Shown here piece by piece: positions 1-6,382 of a stretch of DNA of 7,179 bases. The position numbers and the translations under genes are program-made. The notes beneath the pieces were generated by a model. That model was not told where the DNA came from and made no database searches. It worked only from the letters and a program-made list of their open reading frames with translations. Source of the DNA: Methanobacteriota archaeon (GTDB lineage Archaea > Thermoplasmatota > Poseidoniia > Poseidoniales > Poseidoniaceae); assembly GCA_009936765.1 (NCBI GenBank), contig JAACDL010000201.1, forward strand, positions 1-7,179, written 5' to 3'. Position 1 is the first letter of the stretch. The number at the start of each line of letters is the position of its first letter.

Positions 1-1217
1 CCATCTGCCGAAATGATTGTGTCCGGCTGCGAGGAGTTTTGCAACAAACTATTGGTGTCTATATTGGTGACGTTACCCATTCCATCCATCAATTTCCAAT
101 TGACTAAGTCAAGGTCGTTGTTGGTAGGGTTGTAAATTTCTATCCATTCTCCATCTGGTAGTGGGGCCCCATCATTGGATGAATTAACTAGAACTTCTGA
201 GATTTTCACAATTGGTGGTCCACTAACAATGGCATCCCAGTCTAGTGCATTTGGAGTTCCCTGAGTAGGGTATGACGAAAACGACCATGAACCATCCATC
301 TGAGGTGATAGTGAGAACCCTGCAACATTCTTGCTCCAAGATACCATCTGAGCCTGTGTGCCATTTGGCCAGAATAGGACCAATGTTTCTGCACCGTTAT
401 TCAGGATACTTCGGCCGTTGGAAGAATTAATAGCGACTATTCTGTAGTCGTCAGCAGCAATTATTGGTGAGCCAATAAGGTGGCTTTCATTGAATGGGAT
501 ATTGTTTCCTGCAGCATCCTGTACATACCAACCAGTCAGATCAATATCACTCTGGCCTGAGTTCCAAATCTCAAACCATTCTCCACCTGGCCAAGAAGCA
601 TTATCTTCAGAAGGCCAAGGATTTGCCATCACTTCATTAATCCTAAGGTCGGATAAAACAGGTGGTATAGATGCACTATTAATCGCACCAGGTGTTGGAC
701 TATTTGTTGAAACCCAGTCATTTGCTGCACTGGCAGGATCTTCTTCTAAGCTGTATCCAGATGAAGATGAGTTCCAAGATGCTTGGTCGATTACATTTCC
801 AGAGGAGTCTTCCATTGTGATGTAGTCAAAAGTGTTTGTTAGGTAGAATTGCGATTGTGGTGTGCCGTTTCTTGCAATAACCATGTAGTCTCCAGGTTGT
901 ATAGTCCAAGTACTCGAATTACCTGCTTCAAATCCGACAATTGATACAGAGTCACAGTTTAGAGTCTTGCTCGCTTTGTTAATCAATTTCCAATTTAGTA
1001 CATCCACGGGAGTTGTTCCTGTGTTGTAAATCTCCATCCATTCGCCGTTAGGCCAAGTAGCATCATCCGACCCTGTTGGGTTTGGTAACGCCTCATTAAA
1101 GCAAACAGTTCCATTACAAGCCATAGCGCGTCCAGATGTTGCTTCAGTAACATCGACAAAAGATAGCAATGGGGACATCAGCAGGATAAAACTGAGGAAA
1201 AATACACTAGACTTCAT
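1..1217 (-). CDS. Secreted protein with tandem lamin-tail (LTD) domains, C-terminus cut off by the window edge
   Basis: The 405 codons present begin at an ATG at 1217 with a likely signal peptide: Lys2, a hydrophobic run at residues 5-20, and possible cleavage near residue 26. Three lamin-tail-like beta-sandwich repeats follow at about residues 38-177, 188-323 and 335 onward. Each opens with a FNEAL/INEVM/ISEVL strand, then GEW-(M/F/I)-EI-(Y/W)-N and a 'D(L/V)xxW' strand (NWKLI, GWYVQ, NWKLM). The first two end in an SPTPGAIN or YPTQGTPNAL tail. In prokaryotes LTD domains occur in surface or secreted proteins, often next to nuclease or phosphoesterase domains, so a catalytic or anchoring domain may lie beyond the edge. 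No catalytic domain is visible here. The gene starts 86 nt after the permease stop codon. No strong Shine-Dalgarno is seen, and no in-frame ATG, GTG or TTG lies between this ATG and the upstream stop. The fold assignment is firm; the ligand and role are unknown. Confidence 0.85.
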   Translation of the reverse strand, partial: MKSSVFFLSFILLMSPLLSFVDVTEATSGRAMACNGTVCFNEALPNPTGSDDATWPNGEWMEIYNTGTTPVDVLNWKLINKASKTLNCDSVSIVGFEAGNSSTWTIQPGDYMVIARNGTPQSQFYLTNTFDYITMEDSSGNVIDQASWNSSSSGYSLEEDPASAANDWVSTNSPTPGAINSASIPPVLSDLRINEVMANPWPSEDNASWPGGEWFEIWNSGQSDIDLTGWYVQDAAGNNIPFNESHLIGSPIIAADDYRIVAINSSNGRSILNNGAETLVLFWPNGTQAQMVSWSKNVAGFSLSPQMDGSWSFSSYPTQGTPNALDWDAIVSGPPIVKISEVLVNSSNDGAPLPDGEWIEIYNPTNNDLDLVNWKLMDGMGNVTNIDTNSLLQNSSQPDTIISAD

Positions 1218-1303
1218 GCGACCACTGGGCCTTCGACTATGGCAATGCCCTTGATGCTTTCTTCTGACTGTCGACTTATTTACAGGTCAAAATCTAGTGA
1301 ATA

Positions 1304-2803
1304 TCACAAGAATCCGAAGGCATCATACTTCTGTGCGAACGTGTAAATCATAATCGGTACGATGATAATTCCCATTCCGTGTGAACGTCTAATTCCTATT
1401 CTTGGAGGTATTAGCCCCATAATCGTACCAATGATTAGTACTCCAATTCCAACCCATCCTGTAGACAGCCATACCAATGCGGTGACGAATATAATTACCC
1501 CCAATACCATTGATTGTAGAGGAACTGCTTCGTGAAGTTGAAGAATACCTTTTCCTACATGACGCATCAAAGGTACTGCAATCAGTCCGGCTGCAATAGT
1601 AAGTGCGAGTAATCTGATGAAATCAGTAGTCGGGTGCAGCCCACTCCATGTGTCGACAGGGTACATCTGCTTCAGAGCGAGCGTAGCACCGGAACGTGAT
1701 CTTCCAATGATGTAAAGGAATCCAAGAACCATGACTGTAACTGCTGTGTTTGTTGCGGATAGTAATGCAATGATTTCTAGATCTTGCTTTGTGTGTGGAC
1801 TTTCTCCTTCACCCGCAGCTTCCGCTCTTGCCAGAGCGAGCAATTCTTCATCAGTTAATTGTGTCAGTTGACGGGTTTCCCAGTCTAGTCCTACACCTTC
1901 TTTGCCCTGTAACTTTGCAGCGGCATTCCTACCACCCATTACCAAAACAGTTGCTTGTGCTGCAGTCATTCCAGGTAGTACACCCATTGCTGCTCCCGCA
2001 CACGATGATAGGAAACATGGAACGATTAGTGGTCCGGACGGAGGTAATTCCCAATCCTCTTTCTGAGGAGGTATTTCCGAGGTGGTGGCATAAATGTCCA
2101 GTAAGTTCGCAATTCCGAATAACCCTGCTAGAGCAGGTAAAAGGAGACCTGCACCTGGCATGTCAACCGGTGACCTGACTGGTAGGTTGAATACTCCCCA
2201 TCCGTACAATCCAGAAAGTAGGAAGAATGCTGTTGCAGCAATGTATCCTGCGAATCTAGAGTCTTCTCCTAACTTTCCGAAAGTAATTTTCTTAACCCAA
2301 TTAGGGAAGTCTAGTCTTGTAGTCTCAGTGGCTAGTAATAGTAGGGATATTGAGAGAAGAACAAATGGTAGTGCCCCACGCAATGTATCGTAAAGGCCTA
2401 ATTCTGGTCCGAATGCAATTCTTGCTGCAACAATCAAAGGCAGAGACAAGAATAACCCTAACTGGCTTCCCCTAGCAGAGTATGCAACTCCCTTTGGAGC
2501 ATTTCCAGAGAGTAGCATCCTGTGGCCCGGCAGCAGCGCTAATGCAGTATCCGCACCAGGCGCACCTATCAGCGCTGAGGGAATATAATTCAGGAAAGTA
2601 TGGACTACTCCTGTTGCTACAATTATTCCTGCAGCAGCAGACAACGGTATTCCAATTGCTAGCAATGCTGGCGAGACGCCGAGTAAAATCAATGCAACAT
2701 TGTTTACGTGGAATCCGGGAATAAGTCCGGTCAAAGATCCTATGCATACGCCAATAAATAGCGCTGCTAGCATCCACCCAAACTCCAACCAGAATCCATC
2801 CAT
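1304..2803 (-). CDS. TctA-family (COG1784-like) integral membrane permease
   Basis: This 499-residue polytopic membrane protein has about ten or more hydrophobic segments and the family signatures. An N-terminal 'GSLTGLIPGFHVNN' (22-35) is followed by 'IGAPGADTALALLPGHRML' (79-97). A second-half pseudo-repeat 'GAAMGVLPGMTAAQATV' (270-286) and a C-terminal 'GLIPPRIGIRRSHGMG' (463-478) complete the pattern. TctA proteins are the large permease subunit of tripartite tricarboxylate transporters in bacteria. The archaeal branch usually lacks linked TctB and TctC genes, as here, and its substrate is unknown. A charged hydrophilic stretch at about 308-340, rich in Glu and Ala, lies between membrane segments and is probably a cytoplasmic loop insertion. 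The ATG at 2803 is supported by a strong Shine-Dalgarno 7 nt upstream that overlaps the stop codon of the OB-fold gene, which implies translational coupling. The family call is firm; the transported compound is not known. Confidence 0.88.
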   Translation of the reverse strand: MDGFWLEFGWMLAALFIGVCIGSLTGLIPGFHVNNVALILLGVSPALLAIGIPLSAAAGIIVATGVVHTFLNYIPSALIGAPGADTALALLPGHRMLLSGNAPKGVAYSARGSQLGLFLSLPLIVAARIAFGPELGLYDTLRGALPFVLLSISLLLLATETTRLDFPNWVKKITFGKLGEDSRFAGYIAATAFFLLSGLYGWGVFNLPVRSPVDMPGAGLLLPALAGLFGIANLLDIYATTSEIPPQKEDWELPPSGPLIVPCFLSSCAGAAMGVLPGMTAAQATVLVMGGRNAAAKLQGKEGVGLDWETRQLTQLTDEELLALARAEAAGEGESPHTKQDLEIIALLSATNTAVTVMVLGFLYIIGRSRSGATLALKQMYPVDTWSGLHPTTDFIRLLALTIAAGLIAVPLMRHVGKGILQLHEAVPLQSMVLGVIIFVTALVWLSTGWVGIGVLIIGTIMGLIPPRIGIRRSHGMGIIIVPIMIYTFAQKYDAFGFL

Positions 2804-2810
2804 ATGAATT

Positions 2811-2817
2811 CCTCCTC
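2811..2817 (-). promoter_or_regulatory. Strong Shine-Dalgarno of the TctA-family gene, overlapping the upstream stop codon
   Basis: On the minus strand GAGGAGG sits 7 nt before the ATG at 2803. The TGA stop of the preceding OB-fold gene (2818-2816) lies partly inside it, so ribosomes finishing that gene are placed at the next start. This fixes the start of the permease and argues for a joint transcript. Confidence 0.65.
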
Positions 2818-4645
2818 AAGCATCCTCTGCATCATCAGCAATGCCATTACCATCTTCATCGGTAACATCTGCATTGTCTAGAACATATATGTGTGCTAGA
2901 GTGACGTCATCAGGAACTTCAATCAATCGACCAGTCCACTTCAGGGTTAACCCTTCGTGCTGTTCATTAAGACCGATTGAGTTGAATTGTGCATTGATTC
3001 TAATTTTTTGTTCGCCACCTTCTTTCTGTAGGTACATTTGACCGTCGATAGTCACAATGTTTCCAGTGATGCTAGTGATTTTGTTCAAGTCATAGAATGC
3101 AGGTGCTCCATCACTTAGGTCGTAAGGGTTGGCGGATGTTGGTTCACCAGTGAGGACCATGTCGAGCACCATCAACTGGAATTCAGAGCTTGCGGAGTTC
3201 CAAGATACAGTGACATTAGCAACGATTGGTTGACCTTCTTCTAGCCAACCGTAATGTTGTCCTACCGGAACGTAAGCATCCATTTTTGCTAAGGTGTTTG
3301 GATATACAGCGTTGGCTATGATTATTTTTGTATCACCGGTTTCGCTCATCAGCGTAGAGCCAGATACAACTCCTGTGATCAGGAATGTGGTGCCGTTTGC
3401 AACTTCCTCCAATGTGTCTGCAGGGTTACTGGAAAGCTGTCCTAGTAGGTTTTCAGCATCAGATACATCGATTAAATCTACTTCAATAGAACCAGATGCA
3501 TCGATACACCAGCCCGCATAAGATGTAGACCAAATCAGTCTTCCACCGAAACTGACTTCTTCTCCTTCGTAAGATGAAAGGTCTCCTGAATTAAGGACAC
3601 AAGCCCTCAAATCGCCTCCAGATTCAATTATCTCATCGCCAGATATTTCACCAACTAGTAAGACTTTAGCACCTGAATTGTATGACCAGGTTTGGTAATT
3701 AGACCAGCCAATAGTGGTTGCCTGAGGCTCGTGGGCTCTAACAATTCTAATCTCTGGACCTTCTGTATGGATTGTCCATTGTAGGAACTTCTGACTGTAT
3801 TCGATTACAGCGGTAATCTCTACTTTCTGTCCAGCTTCTAACCACTGCCCGGGAGCAGAATGAATTATCATATTCATTTGGTGCTCATGATTACCATAAT
3901 TAGGGTGGTCTCTTAAGTCAAGTGAAGTGAATGTTGCATTAGGATTTACAGGTTTTGAAATATAGCCTGTAATAGTAAATGCATCCCCTACGAAATCTTG
4001 AGGGTTTGCAGCAATAGTAGAGATTGCTATGACTGGGGCGTCCGGAACATCGGATTCGTCCCATGACAGCGCTCCACTTCCTAGAGCCTGTAGCCAGAGT
4101 CGGCCGTTGTATTCTATTACGTCGCCAGTAGCGGTAACTTTAGTGCCGATCATTGGTATTTCTCCAAATCGATACCAACGCAATTGTGCAACCCCTGTAT
4201 CGTCTTCGATAATGATGTTAACACGGTCTTCTCCAGATGAATAAGGGTCTTCAACCCAAGATAGAACAGTTCCTTCAATTGACACAACCTCGTTGTTATG
4301 TTCAACTAAATTCTCAATTTTCACGAGTTCAGGTTCTCTCACCATTGCATAAGCATTCATGGCTGCTACGAGTAGAACCGATAATGCGAACATGACCCAA
4401 AGTCTCTGGCCTCGAAGTTCAGGACTGTCATCTAGGAGACGGTCGATGAAACTTGAAACTCCGCCGCTCTCAACTTCAGCCTTATGTTTGGCAACATATT
4501 CACTATGCTCTATTTTACCGTCCGAGTTCGCATCATAGGTCTCGAATACAGAATCGACGTCCATCTCGACGTTTGCTTCTGATACAAGTTCCTCGACATC
4601 GTCGGGTTTTGAGTCACTGTCATCCAACTGTGTACTCTCGCTCAT
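2816..4645 (-). CDS. Single-pass membrane protein with cytoplasmic EF-hand and multiple extracytoplasmic OB-fold-like domains
   Basis: The 609-residue product has an acidic N-terminus and one canonical EF-hand loop (DANSDGKIEHSE, 38-49, with ligands Asp38, Asn40, Asp42, Lys44 carbonyl, Glu46 and Glu49). One transmembrane helix follows at about 82-101. The preceding basic 'RGQR' and acidic flanks suggest N-terminus inside and the rest outside. The remaining ~500 residues look like about five beta-barrel domains (roughly 106-197, 204-307, 322-395, 410-500, 518-592). They share OB-like strands such as 'VVSIEGTVLSW', 'FTITGYIS', 'FLITGVVSG' and 'SITGNIVTIDG'. The C-terminus ends in a second Asp-rich calcium-type motif, 'DEDGNGIADD' (596-605). 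The open frame extends 60 codons further upstream, but that part is basic, low in sense, and overlaps the divergent gene, so the ATG at 4645 is preferred. The family is not recognised by name. Nucleic acid or other polyanion binding is possible from the OB folds but unproven. Confidence 0.8.
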   Translation of the reverse strand: MSESTQLDDSDSKPDDVEELVSEANVEMDVDSVFETYDANSDGKIEHSEYVAKHKAEVESGGVSSFIDRLLDDSPELRGQRLWVMFALSVLLVAAMNAYAMVREPELVKIENLVEHNNEVVSIEGTVLSWVEDPYSSGEDRVNIIIEDDTGVAQLRWYRFGEIPMIGTKVTATGDVIEYNGRLWLQALGSGALSWDESDVPDAPVIAISTIAANPQDFVGDAFTITGYISKPVNPNATFTSLDLRDHPNYGNHEHQMNMIIHSAPGQWLEAGQKVEITAVIEYSQKFLQWTIHTEGPEIRIVRAHEPQATTIGWSNYQTWSYNSGAKVLLVGEISGDEIIESGGDLRACVLNSGDLSSYEGEEVSFGGRLIWSTSYAGWCIDASGSIEVDLIDVSDAENLLGQLSSNPADTLEEVANGTTFLITGVVSGSTLMSETGDTKIIIANAVYPNTLAKMDAYVPVGQHYGWLEEGQPIVANVTVSWNSASSEFQLMVLDMVLTGEPTSANPYDLSDGAPAFYDLNKITSITGNIVTIDGQMYLQKEGGEQKIRINAQFNSIGLNEQHEGLTLKWTGRLIEVPDDVTLAHIYVLDNADVTDEDGNGIADDAEDA

Positions 4646-4665
4646 GCCCCGTCCAAACCATCCAG

Positions 4666-4675
4666 TACAATAATG
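4666..4675 (-). promoter_or_regulatory. Putative TATA box of the OB-fold/permease/LTD unit
   Basis: The minus-strand sequence CATTATTGTA is centred about 26 nt upstream of the ATG at 4645. That is the spacing expected for an archaeal TATA box driving a leaderless or nearly leaderless transcript. No good Shine-Dalgarno precedes this ATG (only GGACGGGGC), which fits. The call rests on position and AT content alone. Confidence 0.4.
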
Positions 4676-4721
4676 TCTTGCGCAGCGAAAGGACTTGATA
4701 TTAGATGTCAAAGGCCCAAAC

Positions 4722-6011
4722 ATGAGGGACCGTGTTATACGTGATGAAATCCATCGCGATATCTTCGTTCCAGCACGTATTGCTAAACTTATCGACACGC
4801 GTGAATTCCAGAGACTGCGTAACATTCAGCAACTCGCTACTTGCCATTATGTTTTCCCGGCAGCAACTCACAACCGCTTCTCCCACAGCCTAGGTGCTTA
4901 CCACTTGGCGAGGGTTCTTTGCGACCATTTGTCAGAGGCACAACCTGGAATAATTTCTCCCGAAGATTCTGAGTTAGTTTCTATCGCAGCATTACTTCAT
5001 GATATCGGGCATCCTCCATTTTCACACTTGTTGGAGACAGACAAAGTATTCGCAAATTTCCACAGTCATGAGGACTGGGGAAGGATGATGCTGGAGTCTG
5101 AGGATACCGAAATCGGTATTGCAATCCGTGAGATACTCGGCGAAGAAAAAACTGGTCGATTATTTGCTCTTTATTCAGGTCTTTCTGAATTTGCTGGCAA
5201 ACCTATTGCTCCTTTCCTCAAGGAGATTGTAAGCAGCCAATTGGATGTTGACAGAATGGATTACATGATTAGGGACCAAGCAAACTCTGGTGCACAAATT
5301 GGCGGATTTGATTCAGCCCGTGTTATTAGGGCGCTTAGGGTTGATGAATCGGGACATCTATTTGCTAAGAATTGGGGATTGCCTGCTATCGAGGCTTACC
5401 TCGTCACAAGGTACCATCTATACAACCAGGTATACTTCCACAAAGTTAACCAATTAACTCAAGAATATCTAGTTCGAGTTCTGGCAAGGGCTAAAGAATT
5501 GGCCAATGTTGGTGAGTTAGTTTTGAGTGAATCTCTGGAAAACATGTTGTGCAATAAAGATCTCAATGTCAAACAATACGTTCGTTTAACCGACGCAGAC
5601 ATCAATGGTGTATTGATGGATTGGGCAGACCATGGTGACAAGGTGTTATCTGGGTACGCTAAACGTCTAGTTTCGAGAAGAGATTATCACAAATCTATCC
5701 GTATTGGCGAATTGAATGCTGAGATGAGTTCAGTAGTAATCCCGAAGATTTTACCCGTTGTTGAATCCGCAGGTTTTAGTCGTGAAGATATAATCACTGC
5801 GAGTATCCGAAAGAAAGGATACATGCCCTACAGCCAGGGCATAATGCTCGAAGACGGCAGAGATGTCGTAGAGCACTCATCTCTTATTCAAAGCCTAACT
5901 CTGGCCTCAGAACAGGCTTTGATATTCATCCCTGAGGTTGTCAGAGACAAGTGTGAGCAGATTGCTAGAGAAGTAATCAAACCATCACAGTCAAGACTAC
6001 CAACCTCTTGA
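4722..6011 (+). CDS. HD-domain phosphohydrolase, predicted dNTP triphosphohydrolase (SAMHD1/YwfO-like, COG1078)
   Basis: The 429-residue product carries the full HD metal site. His55 lies in 'NRFSHSLG', His93-Asp94 in 'LLHDIGHPPFSH', and Asp175 in 'SSQLDVDRMDYMIRD'. These match SAMHD1 His167, His206/Asp207 and Asp311. The extra catalytic-site histidines also appear conserved (His97, His102, and His116 in 'HSHED'). The N-terminus 'IRDEIHRDIFVPARIAKLIDT' and 'EFQRLRNIQQLA' are typical of this family, whose characterised members hydrolyse dNTPs to deoxynucleoside and triphosphate. The protein should be soluble and cytoplasmic and act in nucleotide-pool control. An in-frame TTG start at 4695 would add nine residues and has AAAGGA close upstream, but family alignments usually begin at the RDxIH motif, so ATG 4722 is chosen. 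A weak AT-rich stretch at 4695-4703 could be its TATA box. It is divergent from the OB-fold gene. The tRNA follows 12 nt after the stop codon and may share its transcript. Confidence 0.9.
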   Translation: MRDRVIRDEIHRDIFVPARIAKLIDTREFQRLRNIQQLATCHYVFPAATHNRFSHSLGAYHLARVLCDHLSEAQPGIISPEDSELVSIAALLHDIGHPPFSHLLETDKVFANFHSHEDWGRMMLESEDTEIGIAIREILGEEKTGRLFALYSGLSEFAGKPIAPFLKEIVSSQLDVDRMDYMIRDQANSGAQIGGFDSARVIRALRVDESGHLFAKNWGLPAIEAYLVTRYHLYNQVYFHKVNQLTQEYLVRVLARAKELANVGELVLSESLENMLCNKDLNVKQYVRLTDADINGVLMDWADHGDKVLSGYAKRLVSRRDYHKSIRIGELNAEMSSVVIPKILPVVESAGFSREDIITASIRKKGYMPYSQGIMLEDGRDVVEHSSLIQSLTLASEQALIFIPEVVRDKCEQIAREVIKPSQSRLPTS

Positions 6012-6023
6012 GGTGATTGCTAC

Positions 6024-6096
6024 GGACCTGTAGCTTAGTTGGTGGAGCACCCGGCTCATAACCGGGCGGTCGTGGGTTCAAGTCCCTCCGGGTCCA
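6024..6096 (+). tRNA. tRNA with CAT anticodon, probably tRNA-Ile2 (AUA) rather than elongator tRNA-Met
   Basis: A full 73-nt cloverleaf can be drawn. The acceptor stem GGACCTG/CGGGTCC has one T-G pair and A73, the D stem is GCTT/GAGC, and the anticodon stem CCCGG/CCGGG closes the loop CTCATAA (anticodon 6057-6059). The T arm is GTGGG-TTCAAGT-CCCTC. No CCA is encoded, as is common in archaea. The anticodon stem lacks the three GC pairs (29-31 GGG) of initiator tRNA. The acceptor start GGACC, with C4-G69 and C5-G68, and the GGCTCATAACC core resemble isoleucine tRNAs whose C34 is modified to read AUA (agmatidine by TiaS in archaea), so Ile2 is favoured over elongator Met. Oddities are a U50-U64 mismatch in the T stem and G at position 21 in place of the usual A. 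The tRNA call itself is near certain; the amino acid identity is an inference. Confidence 0.93.
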
Positions 6097-6104
6097 CTTA
6101 TTTT
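6097..6104 (+). terminator. Possible T-rich terminator after the tRNA
   Basis: CTTATTTT follows directly after the discriminator base. A short T-rich tract without a hairpin is enough for archaeal intrinsic termination. It ends at the first base of the convergent sodX stop codon (TCA on this strand), so space for termination is minimal. Confidence 0.35.
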
Positions 6105-6382
6105 CACTCGTTGTTCAGTGCGAAAACAAGGTCTTTAGAAATCCACCCGAAATTGTGAGAATCTTCACTAGCAGTTGGGTCTGGATTGTCCCCTTGTACG
6201 AATAATTTGTCTCCATCAATTCGTTTTACTCTCTTTACGCATACAACGCCTTTCTTTAGAGGGTGGTTGAATATTACAACCGATGACAAATCAATATCAG
6301 AATTATTGAACTCAGAGCAACTAATAATGTCGCCGTCACTGTATGTAGGCCACATTGAGTCGCCTTTGATTACTACTTTCAT
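6104..6382 (-). CDS. sodX: SodX, S26-type leader peptidase for nickel superoxide dismutase
   Basis: This small (92-residue) S24/S26-like peptidase has the nucleophile Ser9 in 'KGDSMWPTYSDGDII', the general-base Lys50 in 'VVCVKRVKRI', and the closing box 'VQGDNP...SEDSHNFG' (63-78). There is no transmembrane anchor, unlike secretory signal peptidases, so it is expected to work in the cytoplasm. It lies directly downstream of sodN, the classic arrangement in marine bacteria. There the product (often called CbiX-like/SodX) is proposed to cleave the pro-peptide and free the His1 amino group needed for nickel binding. Two starts are possible. The ATG at 6382 overlaps the sodN stop as ATGA and is chosen for its translational coupling. 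The ATG at 6397 would add MDPRF. Neither has a clear Shine-Dalgarno. The family is sure from the motifs; the substrate is inferred from the neighbour. Confidence 0.87.
   Translation of the reverse strand: MKVVIKGDSMWPTYSDGDIISCSEFNNSDIDLSSVVIFNHPLKKGVVCVKRVKRIDGDKLFVQGDNPDPTASEDSHNFGWISKDLVFALNNE

Noticed and set aside
490..825. Plus-strand open frame opposite the lamin-tail gene
   Set aside because: It is an antisense shadow of a clearly coding minus-strand frame, with no recognisable domain.
1789..2393. Plus-strand open frames opposite the permease gene
   Set aside because: They are low-complexity, histidine- and leucine-rich shadows of a conserved membrane protein on the other strand.
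4453..4698. Plus-strand open frame rich in Arg, His and Ser before the phosphohydrolase
   Set aside because: It is antisense to the EF-hand and membrane helix coding region, and its odd composition follows from that.
4646..4825. Upstream 60-codon extension of the OB-fold membrane protein gene
   Set aside because: It encodes a basic, compositionally different stretch, overlaps the start of the divergent phosphohydrolase gene, and the ATG at 4645 has a TATA-like box at the right distance.
6104..6382. LexA-type repressor or phage S24 peptidase as an alternative for the small peptidase
   Set aside because: There is no DNA-binding domain, the GDN and DSxxFG boxes fit S26, and it is coupled to sodN.
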